64,000 nt of DNA from Sipunculus nudus (lineage: Eukaryota; Annelida; Sipuncula; Golfingiida; Sipunculidae). A program made the position numbers and the translations under genes. The notes under the pieces were generated by a model that saw only the letters and a program-made list of their open reading frames with translations, had not been told where the DNA came from and searched no databases. Positions within the stretch are counted from its first letter, which is position 1; each line of letters begins with the position of its first letter. The DNA is taken from the NCBI GenBank assembly GCA_026874595.1, contig CM049313.1:73710659-73774658 (forward strand), given 5' to 3'. Of this stretch, positions 25,101 to 36,850 are shown piece by piece.

Positions 25101-26037
25101 TGATTTTCATTTTTTTTATTAGTTATTTTTATGCTTACAAATGTAAGAAGTTTCGTATGAATATATTTTTAAGTTAATTCCTCGTTGTCTGCCGTTACCT
25201 GTTTTAGTGATCATTTTCATGAATAAGGGGGTAGGGGTACAAAAGGCATTGCTACATATCTGTCTTTCACCTCATCAACTTATGCATGTCGCTAAAAGAA
25301 AGAGGAATAATCATATAAAATCTTAATGCTTTGAAAAGGTCTTTGTGTAAAAGCATACAGAAACTGTGTTTACTTATGTGAGATTGCTCGAAAGAAATTT
25401 GGTTTTATTTTGGTTCGTGTAAGCTACAATTTTTCACATATATGAATGAAGGTTTTTTTTTTAAATCAACTTTGTGTATCTTATTATGTTTGTGCATATA
25501 AATACCTACATTTAAAGATATCACTTGCTGTTTTAGTTTATTGGGGGACTGAGAGAGCCAAATTGGGCTTATCACGCAATAATGTAACAGCTCGTACAAA
25601 AAATGCTCCTTGCAATGTTGTGCAAGAGTGTCCTGATTGCCAACATTGGTTTTCTGATTCCCAAGATGTCTACCTCTACGAAAAATAAAGTGAAAATTTT
25701 ATATCAGCCCGGGCATTTTTTTTTCAAAATTACCTGCTTTGGCCCCCTGACTAATTGTACATATCAAGCTCTTTCAGAAAAGAGCTATGCGTGAAAGTCC
25801 GTGATCTGGAATCGTGCTGCTACAGACCATATGATAAATATTTCACTTATCCCCAATAAAGTATACATAAACAATTCTTAATTTCTGAAAATTTCAGCCA
25901 ATTTGTATCCAAACTTAACCAACAACGTATCTTTACTTATTTTTTTGGGCCAAGGATTATGATAAGGTTGGTTATTTTATCATTATAGGCATTTTAATGT
26001 AACAAATTTGTAAATTTACTCAAATGTGTATAAGTAG
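22157..26037. other. No gene seen (3.9 kb)
   Basis: The longest anonymous stretch outside the 42-48 kb element. AT-rich, with no long reading frame, no internal duplication noticed and no microsatellite over about 20 bp. Frames of 60-86 codons lack splice context. It may be intronic. Confidence 0.55.
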
Positions 26038-26510
26038 AAATCTGTATTCTATAGGGAATGCAAGCTTCGGCATACATGTGCTTATTATGGAAGGTTCCCA
26101 AAACTGTGTTTGCATACACTTATTCCGCCAATATTTCCGGGTTCAATCGTGCATTCGTCTCCGGAAAAGGTACGTGGTTAATGTATATTTACTTTATCTT
26201 AAACTAGAAATCTGGATAATAACGAATCCAACCCTCCTGCCATTCACTTATTCAGCCCATATTCTAGGTTTCTTTTGTTCCTAAGTGATTGCACATTTGT
26301 AAATATTCCTTGATGACGTTTCTGAATCTGGATCATGTGCCGGATCCACACAAAATCTAACTGATTCTCAACCGGCCCATTCTCGAAATGCCCTGAAAGT
26401 TCCGTTCACGATTGCGTGATTTATGTGGTGAACAAACACACACACACACACAGACAGACACATGCACACTCGTACCGGGATGAACACATACTCTCCTGGC
26501 CATGAATATT
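26038..26510 (+). repeat. Dispersed repeat C, copy 1 (with extra internal segment)
   Basis: This matches 34680-34995 in the same orientation. Shared landmarks are ATAGGGAATGCAAGC, GTGTTTGCAT, GCACATTTGTAAATATTC or TACATTTGTAAATATTC, TCATGTGCCGGATCCACAC, GATTGCGTGA and TGTGGTGAACAAAC. This copy has about 150 extra bases in the middle and an (AC)n-(AGAC)n tract near 26437-26460. Confidence 0.75.
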
Positions 26511-27379
26511 ACCTTTTAAAAGTAGTTATTTAACTTGTATATATTTCTTGAGTAAAGTTAAATATTATAAAGGGGGATGCAAGCAGCAAAAGTCAGGTTA
26601 TAAATGAACATACACACTCTTTTGATATTCAAATTGATCGAATACCGATCGTGTTTTCCTTTATGAATCAATCCTCTTGTACAACGACCCAGTTACATTT
26701 TATTCACACAATGTTTTCATGAACGAGGACCATGATAGTTCTTTTTTTTTTACATTTTGATTTGATAAGACTTTTTGTCAGTCATGCGTTAATGATGCTT
26801 CATGGATGTGCAGGTTCTTGCATCATATCGGAAGGAAAGCCTGAGCAGAAAATGGATGTTAAATGCTTTATGTAAGATATGTAAATTATACCTTTTTCTT
26901 TTAAGTAAACTACCCAGTTTACAGAAGATTTCCAAGTAAGTTTGAATATACATGACATATAGACTCAGATTAGTACAATACTAGCCTTATCATAATCCTT
27001 GACCCTGATTTTACATTCATTAATTATCAGTCAAGTTTGGATGTGCATATTGTCCAAGCAACTTAGAAAAAAAGATTTCCCTATGTACACTTTACTGGGT
27101 GTATAAGTGAAAATCTGTTTGCTTGGGTCTGTCGCAAAGTGTTTCAAGATTACTGTAACTGAATGTTTCCTAAAAGACCTTGATATGGACAACGAATAAA
27201 TCGGGGTTACATGGTACATTTAAAAAAGACATCATCTCCCTCTGGAGCCATTGCAGGGGTTATAATTGATAATCGCCAATTTGAAAGTCCAACATTGCCG
27301 ATAAGGTAAATCTTCATTGGGATCTATACAAATTTGAGACTGTCAAGCAGATTTTTTTAATATGGTTGATCATGTATAA
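26511..27379. other. No gene seen
   Basis: Anonymous AT-rich sequence. Confidence 0.5.
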
Positions 27380-27745
27380 CACTAAAACCATGAGTTACAT
27401 TGTACATTGTGGATGGGAACGATTCAAACGAATTCTCCTCTGCATGGGAATTGTGTCCAAACCCGTGGCCGAACAAGTGAAAATAACAGCCTGGCAAGGT
27501 CACAACCGGTGGGATCACGAATTATCGATCAGTATGCTTTAATCAGATAACTTTCCAAGAAAGGGTCACATATGTTGGAGTACACTGATCAAATGCGTGC
27601 TTGTCTCAAAACTAGTTACGTGTGGGTCATCGTAACCTCAGTTTACTTGTCAGGTTGAACCTGGTCGTGTACACTGTCCCGGGTATATCCCACTATATTG
27701 AGGATGACACGATCTAGATATCTAAATTTGTCTGAACAAGGCTTA
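27380..27745 (+). repeat. Dispersed repeat D, copy 1
   Basis: This matches 29340-29680 in the same orientation, best in the last 150 bp: CAGTTTACTT, then CCTGGTCGTGTACACTGTCCC against CCCGGTCATGTACACTGTCCC, then CACTATATTGAGGATGACACG and AGATATxTxAATTTG. Confidence 0.7.
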
Positions 27746-28150
27746 TTTGGAGACGATTAAATGGACCTGTTTTACCTTATGAATTTTGGAATGTTATTGT
27801 ATTTATAAACTCCATATTAAATTAGTATCAAAATTATAGTTATGATGATTAATATATTCATACTCTAATAAATTTATCACCAAAAGTATAATCAGGAATT
27901 AAATACGTAGAATAAATAAAGTACAAATGAAACTAAACCCTTATTTTAAGAATATTTAAGAGAGTATGTATGTATATGTCAATATTGTTTTAATATTTGA
28001 TATCTGAGGAATACTGGTATCAGTATAGTTTATTTAATAATCTTCATGTAATACACTTAATTGTTTTATATATGGTTACTAGCATTATATATGTACTTTG
28101 TCCCAAATACATCTTTCCCAAAAGAAATGTTATTTAATACATAAATAATT
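27746..28150. other. No gene seen
   Basis: Very AT-rich anonymous sequence leading into the (AT)n tract. Confidence 0.5.
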
Positions 28151-28152
28151 TA

Positions 28153-28153
<1 letters not shown>

Positions 28154-28237
<84 letters not shown>
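28154..28237. repeat. (AT)n microsatellite
   Basis: About 80 bp of nearly perfect (AT)n. Confidence 0.97.
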
Positions 28238-28240
<3 letters not shown>

Positions 28241-28256
28241 TCATCCGTTAATGGTA

Positions 28257-28659
28257 TAAAGCTGTGTTTCCATGTATCCGTAAATCTCGTACGTCTCGTA
28301 CGCAAAAAATCGGATCCCTCTTTTTAAAATGAACTGTTTCCATATGTACGTTTTAACGTGCTCCGCATGCGTATCCACAAAAACGGACAGCTTCGAAACG
28401 GATCGGTGAGCGATTCATCCGTTTTGCGGATGGCAAAAATGCCTGCATTTCCCAACAGTGCCCCGGCGCCAGGTGTGACGAGACATATTGACCTTCTTCC
28501 TGCCTGTCGTCCTTGCAGTTTCAAAAGAGGCACGTTAAAGGGTATCCGCAAGAAAAACGTACGTACTTATGGAAACAGTTTTTGCCGACTGCGCGATATG
28601 GAACGTACGTACGTCTTTTGCGGATACGATTTTTGCGGATACATGGACACACAGCTTTA
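28257..28659. mobile_element. Foldback MITE, 403 bp
   Basis: The ends are inverted copies: TAAAGCTGTGTTTCCATG on the left, and in reverse complement TAAAGCTGTGTGTCCATG on the right, with a single mismatch over about 24 bases. Subterminal copies of CGTACG and TTTGCGGAT continue the inverted symmetry for a further ~60 bp. The GC-rich interior carries open frames on both strands (75-100 codons) caused by the palindromic structure, not by coding. TIRs of the type GCTGTGTTTCCATG are seen in PIF/Harbinger-like and some hAT-like elements, but target-site duplications are not clear enough to decide. Confidence 0.8.
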
Positions 28660-28710
28660 GACGTTTCGTCACTACAGGCGTCTAGCCTAGTCCTGAACCA
28701 CCAGTCTTTG

Positions 28711-28780
28711 TTGGGGGGGGGGGGGGGGGGGGGCGAGGCGGTTAATGTCACTCTTTAGGGAGGTGGGGGGGGGGGGGGGC
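28711..28780. repeat. Two G homopolymer runs
   Basis: Runs of G at about 28711-28733 and 28763-28779. A further pair lies near 29131-29139 and 29199-29213. They are capable of G-quadruplex formation on the plus strand. Confidence 0.9.
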
Positions 28781-29330
28781 AAAATAAATTTTGTTCCCCT
28801 CACTCCTTTGGGGATTCAAAACATAATTTTCTATTTTATTTTGAGAGATAATTCCCTCAATCAGTATATATAGTTTCGTCATATTTCCTCAATATTCTTT
28901 CATTTATTCATCTCATATTGAGAATATTTAGGTTTTTAATGTATCAGTTGCTTATTGAATTGACATAAGCGTTACCCTGATTTTGAACGTTTAAATCAAA
29001 AGAAGTATATTGTAAACTGAGCTTAAATCATTTTCATATGATAAAAATACATATCCGGTAGAATATGTAGTGAAATTTAAGAAAATTATAGTTTTTTGGG
29101 CAAGTGGTTTTGTCCTGCTTATCTTAAAAGGGGGGGGGGATATTCTGAGATTTTAAAAAGAGGTAACGGGGTTTCGAATATTCGAACAGGAGAATGTCGG
29201 GGGGGGGGGGGGGGACGAGGCTTCTCTCGGTACTCTCTTGGATTATCCCTCTCACATATTCTCAATAATGAAGGCCCGTATCCTGAACTATGCATTTAAA
29301 CACTCCTATCTTGACTTATTTATTTTCCGA
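28781..29330. other. No gene; G-run repeat
   Basis: AT-rich sequence with the second pair of G runs. It may be an inverted relative of the C-run repeats at 20.0 and 30.7 kb. Confidence 0.4.
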
Positions 29331-29339
29331 CCCATACCG

Positions 29340-29680
29340 GTGTCCGTGTCCGGGCACGTGAAACCACAGTTGAGCAAGGTCACCACAGGGGAAAGGGGAG
29401 GCGTGCTATTATGCATTGGACAGATGAAACTCCAAGAACTAGCCACGTCTATACAACAGAATACATAACTGTACATTTACCATATCCATGGGGTGTGTGT
29501 GTCTCAAAACAGGCTATTCTTATCCGTGAAAGTCAACTTAGCCTAGCTCAGTTTACTTTGAAGGTGTAACCCGGTCATGTACACTGTCCCATGGGCCCGG
29601 GGTGACCTCACTATATCGAGGATGACACGATCAACCAGAGATATTTGAATTTGGCTAGACAAATCTCATTTTCGTAAAAT
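29340..29680 (+). repeat. Dispersed repeat D, copy 2
   Basis: Partner of 27380-27745. The two copies are 1.95 kb apart in the same orientation with the foldback MITE between them. Confidence 0.7.
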
Positions 29681-30229
29681 AAGCTTTTTGAAAAGTGTAA
29701 TATGACTGCAGTTTTAATATGTAACTGTCGAATTTTCGAAGGGCGTTTGAATTTATATTATCTGACATGTCTATAACTATTTTAAAATCATAATATAATT
29801 ATAAATAATTTGATATGCTATATTTTAAATTTATATCGTATTATAAGTAAGATGATATAATGTAGTTTATCATATTATAATCAAGATTCAAGTATTTTTC
29901 ACCCTTTCCGCGCCAGAGGTCGACTCTACTGCAAATGAAACTCTTCCAACTGGGAATTGTGGGATGGGCGGGACAACTTGTCTCCACTGTCAAACGTTGA
30001 AATCAACATTTGTTATAAACATACCTTTTTACCTATCACATGCAGTATGCTTACAAAATATTAATTTTCCATGATGTTCTTAACGAAAAAAAAAATCTTG
30101 TTTATACCGACTACATTACCTTCTGCACTACATATATATTATCACCGGTTGGAATTTTATGTTTGTTGTCGGTGATATATTGTTGTTGTTTGGGAGATCC
30201 AGGAGCAGCAGACTTGTTGACAGCTGTCG
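29681..30229. other. No gene seen
   Basis: AT-rich anonymous sequence. Confidence 0.5.
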
Positions 30230-30244
30230 GTGTACCTTGCCCCT

Positions 30245-30300
30245 GAATGATTGTTTACGCATGCGCGACAGCCAATAGCGTCAGGTTAGACCAGGTGAGC
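30245..30300 (+). promoter_or_regulatory. Possible promoter: NRF1-like site plus CCAAT
   Basis: ACGCATGCGCGACAG (about 30256-30270) contains an NRF1-like core, and AGCCAATAGCG follows directly. About 20 bases further, ACCAG|GTGAGC could be a splice donor, and the next 200 bp are GC-richer than the surroundings. No transcript or downstream exon can be shown, so this is a suggestion only. Confidence 0.25.
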
Positions 30301-30600
30301 ACGGAAGGCCACGTGTGAGCGTGCTATGGTCAGATTTTATTCCGAGAATCGGCCGAACCTGCCAGACACGTCATTGACCTCCCATTGACCATATGCGGTG
30401 TTTGTGCGTCGCGGAATTGGATACCAGAGTGAAGATCATAAGGTCCTTGACAAGTGTAAGAGGCCGACCTCGTTGTGTCAAGGACGAAACAATCCACTCT
30501 GGATTTTCAGAGGGGGATGGACAAAACTCATTACGGTTGATAGGTGTACTATGATTGTATGTTAAAAACTTTAGGGGGAGGGGATATGGACTCACTCCTC
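30301..30600. other. Moderately GC-rich, no gene assigned
   Basis: Contains an imperfect inverted pair: AAGGTCCTTGACA near 30440 and TGTCAAGGAC near 30476. No supported coding frame. Confidence 0.4.
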
Positions 30601-30639
30601 TTTTAAAGGATTTAAAAAAAAAACCTTGATCCTCCCCTT

Positions 30640-30787
30640 TTCTAGACCAAGGTACCTTATATATATATATATATTTTTTTTTTCATCATTCTTCCTGGCT
30701 AAGACCCCCCCCCCCCCCCCTTCCAAAATCCTGGATCCAACCCGCTTAGATATCATTGTACATATACAATTTTTTATCGTAACTTAT

Positions 30788-30873
<86 letters not shown>

Positions 30874-30875
30874 AA
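30640..30875. repeat. C-run repeat and (AT)n tracts
   Basis: (AT)n at 30658-30674, a run of about 18 C at 30704-30721 followed by TTCCAAAATCCTGGATCC, and long (AT)n at 30789-30870. The C-run with CCAAAATCCTG also occurs near 47692-47720. Confidence 0.85.
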
Positions 30876-30977
30876 GTAAGGGATGATGTAAACATTGGCT
30901 TGTTTAAATGAAACCAAATAAGCGACTTAAATGGTGATTAACAATGTATGTGACATTTTCAATATATATATATATAT

Positions 30978-31700
30978 ACATTGTTACAGATGTCTTTTTT
31001 ATTATGTGTGACACGGGCGTAACTCGTGTTGTAGCGGCCTCGCCTGGCCGGGTGTTGCACTCTCAGTTTAATCCGTACTGGTTGAACTCTCGCTGTCAGC
31101 TTGTCTGGGGCTTTCTCGCCTGGCCGAACGGGACCGGCTAACGTGTTAACCCTGACATGTATAGACACAGCGTTCTTTTTCCAAATGTTTCCTGTAACGC
31201 GTGTGTACTGTGTATCATGTTAGATTCTTTGGATTTTTCGAGAAATGGAAAGTTCTCGGCTTGAGATGAGGAGCTATATATAGGGGCTGTGTTACAGAGC
31301 CGACGGAGAGGTGAGAGAATATTCCAGCTTACACAGAAGCGTGTAAGTCAGTTTGTGGGACCTATTCCGATAAGTTCGGCAATTATAGATTTTCTACTGG
31401 ATTTGTGACAGATCTCAGGAACTTCACTTTGGGATTATGGTGGATTGATTTTGTGAATGAACTGGACTGTTATTCTCTGAGAGGATTTGTGTGAACAGTT
31501 CATCTGGATTATGTGCTTTGAAGGATTTGTCGCTGTGACCGGTGGTATCCAGGTACTGTGCACTTTGTTTATTAGGCTGTGTGATTGTATTGATTTGCTG
31601 TTGTACTGTTGTTGTACTGTGTAATTGTTTTGATTTTGTTTATTGTAATGTTAGGGTTGTTTTAAGAATAAAACATGGTTATTTGTTAGCAAAGAACCAC
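30978..31700 (+). mobile_element. LTR-like repeat, copy 1
   Basis: A ~720-bp block that matches about 33760-34455 in the opposite orientation. It starts near TGTTACAGATGTCT, has a TATA box in GCTATATATAGGGG (31273-31286) and a polyadenylation signal AATAAA at 31667-31672, about 385 bp further. That order (U3, TATA, R, poly(A) signal, short U5) fits a solo LTR of a retrotransposon. No gag or pol sequence is adjacent. The ends are not confirmed: a clear TG...CA with target-site duplication was not found. The alternative is the long terminal inverted repeat of a ~3.5-kb foldback element. Confidence 0.6.
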
Positions 31701-31834
31701 TGACTTCGTTGTTTATTCCCCTAGGCATTTCACGCTGCCTAGTGTTGCAGAATCTGATTTGTGTGTGTGTGTGTACACTCAGACAAGGTAATGCATATTA
31801 AGCCCCAATACTCCCCGAGTTTAAAGAATATATA

Positions 31835-31841
31835 TATAAAC

Positions 31842-31901
<60 letters not shown>
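31835..31901. repeat. (AT)n microsatellite
   Basis: Near-perfect (AT)n, preceded by (GT)n at about 31760-31774. Confidence 0.95.
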
Positions 31902-31904
<3 letters not shown>

Positions 31905-32159
31905 TATGTATATGCATTTATATGAATTTTTACTCGGTCTACGGTTAAAGTACAGATAGGTGCCGTGGATAACAACAGTAACTATATGTATAGACACACT
32001 AGACTTCTATATAATCGTTTGTGTTATCTTGCGATAAGGGGTTAAGTGGGTTTCCATAGAATCAGTGTCAGACATGCCACAATCCAACGTGAATACACCC
32101 ATGGTCATTGAAGGTCTTTCTCTGGCATTAACTCATGTAAGGTTACCAAATATAAAGTT

Positions 32160-32257
32160 ACATATATATATAATATATATATATATATTCTTATTAATAC
32201 TCTTTCAATCAGGATTTAAGTTTCATTTGTATATAAATGATATATATTGCACCCGCA

Positions 32258-32342
<85 letters not shown>
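32160..32342. repeat. Interrupted (AT)n microsatellites
   Basis: Three (AT)n tracts separated by short unique sequence. Confidence 0.95.
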
Positions 32343-32344
<2 letters not shown>

Positions 32345-33759
32345 TAAGCACAAAGTAGGGTTAACTTCCACATAAGGTTTTTAACTATTGAAAAAAGTAT
32401 AACCTTTAATTTCCAGAGTAGAAAAATAAGTATACATCATCTGCTTAAAACAGATTTTAGCATCTCTATGCAGTGGCTTGATTCAGAATATGAGCTAAGG
32501 AACCTCCTTTGATATTATGAATTCTTTTCTGTCTTATCTTCTATCTCTACCTAGCAAGACCCAGATCCAGGATACAGAACTTTCCTTACTTTCTCCGTTG
32601 GGGAATGGGAGACGTATGTCTAGACATGCAATAAATCATGCTCTGCAACCAATTTCTTATCGTCTCACAACTGAAAAAGACCAATAAAATATTACCCGTA
32701 CTTTTTAACCCACTCCTTAAACCGTGAGGGGGACATGTCCCCGTGTCCCCAGCCCCCTAGCTGAAACGAGGCAGGTGGTAACCAAGGTTACATGTAGGAT
32801 GATTTTATTACGCTATTACTGTAACGCCGAAAATCAGGTGGTTTTCTCAGACACATTTTTTCACAAATCAATGCATTTGGGGGGGGGGGGCTTATTTTTT
32901 CAACTTTTTTATTATTACTAACAAAAGGATTTTTTTCGCAATTTTGTCATTTTATTTTGGCTGCAGCTAAAAATCAGTAACTGTAAATCCAAATATATTT
33001 AGTTGATGTGGGTGGTTGTTCAAAATTGATGTGCTGGTGCCTGAAAAGCTAGCCTATTTATTGGTCTTATCAATGCTATACATAGGCCCCCCTGTAAAGC
33101 CCCCCAGGAAACAAATTTCAAATACATAGCGGCCACATTCACTTGTGCATGAAATATGACTCTGCTTGACTGAACGGACGGTCAACGACCGAAGCTCTAA
33201 TATATTCAAAAACACGCAAAGGCCGTTTGGTGGTTGAACCCACCGTGCATAGGTCAAATTATACACTAATATGTCTACTCTTTGGGCAGCTTGTGTTACA
33301 TTAAATTTTCCTCACAATGCACTCTGCAAATATACAAGTTCTATGACCTCCACGGAGAGATATGTTAACTATATATATATCATGTGTAAGGAATCAAACG
33401 ATTGTAAACATCGTGTTTACTAATTAGTTTCGTACCGTTGTACGGTACTCTTCAGAACGGTATGATTGAAGGGGTTGTACATTGAACAACTGGTTGTTCA
33501 CTGGAGCGTGTTTGTGGTTATTACAATGTGGATTTGTACAACGTGCCTAATCTGGATTACTCTTTGTGCTGAGTTTACGTAACAGGAATTTGTTAGCGTG
33601 TCTACAACTTGTTACAAGTTCATTTCGTTTGTTAAGCGTGGCCATGTTTTGTTTACATAAAATGAAATATTTCTCCCACAGGCATAAGTTTCATCCGTTA
33701 ATTTCTGGGGGAATGTGCTTTGGCTTTTCTGAGTATTTTCCACTGTATTTCAAATTTGA
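32343..33759. other. No gene seen
   Basis: Spacer between the two inverted LTR-like copies; a G run at about 32880-32890. No gag, pol or transposase frame is present, which argues against an intact element here. Confidence 0.55.
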
Positions 33760-34455
33760 CGTTCTTTTTGGTTAACAAATAATTATAATTTATTCTTAAA
33801 ACAATCCTAACATTATAATACACTAAATCAATACAATTTCACAGTATGACAACATTAGAACAGCAAATCAACACAAGTAATTAAATAAAGTGTACAGTAC
33901 CTGGATACCACCTCTGTCAAAGCGACAAATCCTTTAAAATGCATAAACCGGATGAACAGTTCTCACAAACCTTCTCAGAGAATAACAGTCCAATGTAATC
34001 ACAAAATCAATCTACTGTAGTCCAAAACTGAAAATCCTGGCAGTGATCCGAAAGGTAAACTGAAGACTATATAAAATCCGTCATAAATTTGAAGAAACTC
34101 TCTAACTGCTGCATGTATCGGAAAAGGTCCAACTCTTCTGTGTCCGCTGGAATATGCTCTCACTTGTCTCTCTCGGCTCTAAAACACAGCCCCTATTCAT
34201 AGCATCTCATCTCAAGCCGCGAACTTTCCATTCCTTGAACAATCTTAAGAACAATACATAATACACAGTACACACGCGTTACAGGAAACATCTAGAACAA
34301 CATCGTTGTGTCTCTAAATATCAGGGTTCAAACGTTGGCCGGCCCGGCTCGGCCAGGCGATGCTGTCCTGTCAACGAGCCATATGCGTGCTACACGAACC
34401 AAATGTCAACAACACATAGAACATCCCTGCACATAGACATCTGTAACAATATATA
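33760..34455 (-). mobile_element. LTR-like repeat, copy 2 (inverted)
   Basis: Reverse-complement partner of 30978-31700. On the minus strand it runs TGTTACAGATGTCT (about 34440-34450), CGCCTGGCCGAGC, TAACGCGTGTGTACTGTGT, a decayed TATA region (GCTATGAATAGGGG, about 34187-34200) and AATAAA (33789-33794). Divergence is about 20-25 % by eye, so the copies are not from one recent insertion. Confidence 0.6.
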
Positions 34456-34679
34456 CATAAACTGTTAACAATATAATAATAGAATCTTGCTCTCCGAGTA
34501 AATCGGTTGATGTAGCCACGAAATAGAATATATGTTAATATGTTCGGGATATAAATCGACTCAAAGTGAAAATTTAACAATTGCAAGAGAAGACAAATTA
34601 TATACTGTATATCTAAGTAAAGTATCAGTAAAGTATAAGTAAAGAATACCTTCCGAATACTGGAATGAGACAAGAAATC

Positions 34680-34995
34680 TAGAAATATGCATTATAGGGA
34701 ATGCAAGCCTCCGGTGCACTATGTGGGGGTCCCTGTTGTGGTATATCACAAACCGTGTTTGCATTCACATAATCGGCCCATACTCCGAGGTACATTCGTG
34801 TATAAATGACTGTACATTTGTAAATATTCTTTCCTGACGTTCCTGGATTAAGCTCATGTGCCGGATCCACACCAAGACCTGTAAATTTCAGGAGATTCCG
34901 TACAGGATTGCGTGAGTTGTGTTGTGAACAAACCAGTTTATATAAACACACGAACGGGGATGGACACACACCCTCCAAGCGAAGGCAGTAAATAC
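34680..34995 (+). repeat. Dispersed repeat C, copy 2
   Basis: Partner of 26038-26510; shorter in the middle and lacking the (AC)n tract. Confidence 0.75.
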
Positions 34996-35310
34996 CAATA
35001 AATTGGTTCGTTAGGACCCCCATGCTCAACATATGGGGCAGACCCCGCCCGCAGTTAATTACTTAAAGTTGTTCCCCTGTTTGGTAAATTAAAGAATCAG
35101 CGAAGAAAACCTTTTAAAAATAACTTTTATTTAGCGTAGCACAGTGCAAACATGCATGGTAGAACGACTTCTCGTATCTATTTGATTCGTATAAACAATA
35201 GGACATAAAATGGCACTGAGACCGCCAATGACAGGTCGTAACTGGTTTGAAGACAATAACGAAAAATTTGGCCATATACACGCTCGTCACAGTAGATCTG
35301 AGAAACTGAC
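34996..35310. other. No gene seen
   Basis: Anonymous sequence leading into the tandem array. Confidence 0.5.
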
Positions 35311-36562
35311 CTCGGTGACGTAAGGCCTTGAAAGATTACTCTTCTTCAAGTACCCCGGATAACTTCAGATCTTGGCCGCAGTTCAAACTGAAGCCTCTGG
35401 CCAAGATATTTATATCGGTATCGCTCCAGACGCTATATGTGTCCTAATTTATTTATAATAAACAACATCTGTTGGAATAAGGAATATATATAATATATTC
35501 AGTAAAAAAGGTACATTTAATATTTCTCATATATATATATATATACAGGTTCTCCTGTATATACTTTATATAAACCATATGTAAAGATTTATTTCTTTAT
35601 AGATATATATTATGTGTTTATTATGTAAATTTATGTCCATATCATATAGTAACTATATTACATATACCTCGGTGACGTATGTGGCCTTGAGCGATAAGTC
35701 TCCTTCAAGGATCCCTGATGATATGCAGGCCCTAAATATCTGTATCTGCTCTAGATGCTATATTTGTCCTAATTTATTTACAATATACAACATCTGTTCG
35801 ATTAAGGAATATATAATATGTATTTTGTACAAAAATGGTATATTTAATATTTCTCATATATATATACAGGTTCATATATTTTATATACATTTTTTAAAAA
35901 CCTTATGTACGGAGATATGTTTTGATAACACTAAACGAAAGTTTTATTATTCATGATATAATGCTTTGTCAAAATTTATTTCTTCATAGATATATATGTG
36001 TGTTTATTATGTATATTTATGTCCATATCATATACATTGTGCAATAACTAAATTATATACACCTCAGTGACATGTAAGGCCTTGAGAGATAAGTCTCTTA
36101 AACAGGATCCCTAATAATTTGAGATCTTGGCCGCAGTTCAAACTCAAGCCTCAGGCCAAGAAATTTATATCGGTATCGCTCCAGATGCTGTATATGTGTT
36201 CTAATTTATTTATAATATACAACATCTGTTGGAATAAGGAATATATAAAATATATTATGCAAAAAGGTACATTTAATATTTTTTATCATATATATACAAG
36301 TTCTCCTGTATATGTACTTTATATAAAGCTCATGTCAAAATTTATTTCTTTATAGATATATATTATGTGTTTATTATGTAAATTTATGTCCATATCATAT
36401 AGTAACTATATTACATATACCTCGGTGACGTATGTGGCCTTGAGAGATAAGTCTCCTTCAAGGATCCCTGATGATATGCAGGTCCTATATCTGTATATGC
36501 TCTAGATGCTATATTTGTCCTAATTTATTTACAATATACAACATCTGTTCGATTAAGGAATA
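35311..36562. repeat. Dimeric tandem repeat, ~752-bp period
   Basis: Four related units start at 35311, 35668, 36063 and 36421 with CTCRGTGAC. Units 1 and 3 share GATCTTGGCCGCAGTTCAAACT and units 2 and 4 share CTGATGATATGCAGG, so the array is A-B-A'-B' with A to A' 752 bp and B to B' 753 bp. Each unit contains TATCGGTATCGCTCCAG-like or CTGCTCTAGATGC-like sequence, then CAACATCTGTT, GGAATATATAA and an (AT)n patch. Unit 4 breaks off at about 36562; a fifth partial unit resumes at about 38067. Confidence 0.85.
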
Positions 36563-36850
36563 CAGTCAAGCCCACTTTGTGTCATATCGGTTAATAGAAA
36601 ATCCCGCTTATTGTTACATCAATCTGAAATCCCTAACCATTTCCTATATAAACAAATGTAAATCTGACCGTTTAATGTCATGGAATATTGTCATAATCCC
36701 GTTTATTGTCACAGTTGGAACCCTTGACAGTGATACCAGTTCGCAGTTAATATCACATCAAACGCCCACACGGCAATCAAAGAGGCCAAGAGCCTGTAAT
36801 CGGTCAGGCGTATCAAACGATCGCATCACCCACCTGTGTGCGGCAGGTAA
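36563..36850. other. Interrupting segment with a transposon-end-like motif
   Basis: It starts TA-CAGTCAAGCCCACTTTGTG, a form reminiscent of pogo/Tigger-type ends. AATCCCGCTTATTGTTACA near 36601 is repeated as AATCCCGTTTATTGTCACA near 36696. At 36843-36852 the sequence reads GGCAG|GTAAGTG, a consensus-quality splice donor, but no open frame with support leads into it. Confidence 0.35.

Noticed and set aside
28358-28758. Frames of 75-100 codons near 28.3-28.7 kb
   Set aside because: They lie within a palindromic MITE and extend into a G run.
31740-33759. Internal region of an LTR retrotransposon between the two LTR-like copies
   Set aside because: The copies are inverted and no gag, protease, reverse transcriptase or integrase frame lies between them.
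35311-36562. CRISPR-like array
   Set aside because: The units are about 360 bp and contiguous, with no short repeat-spacer structure, in a eukaryotic context.
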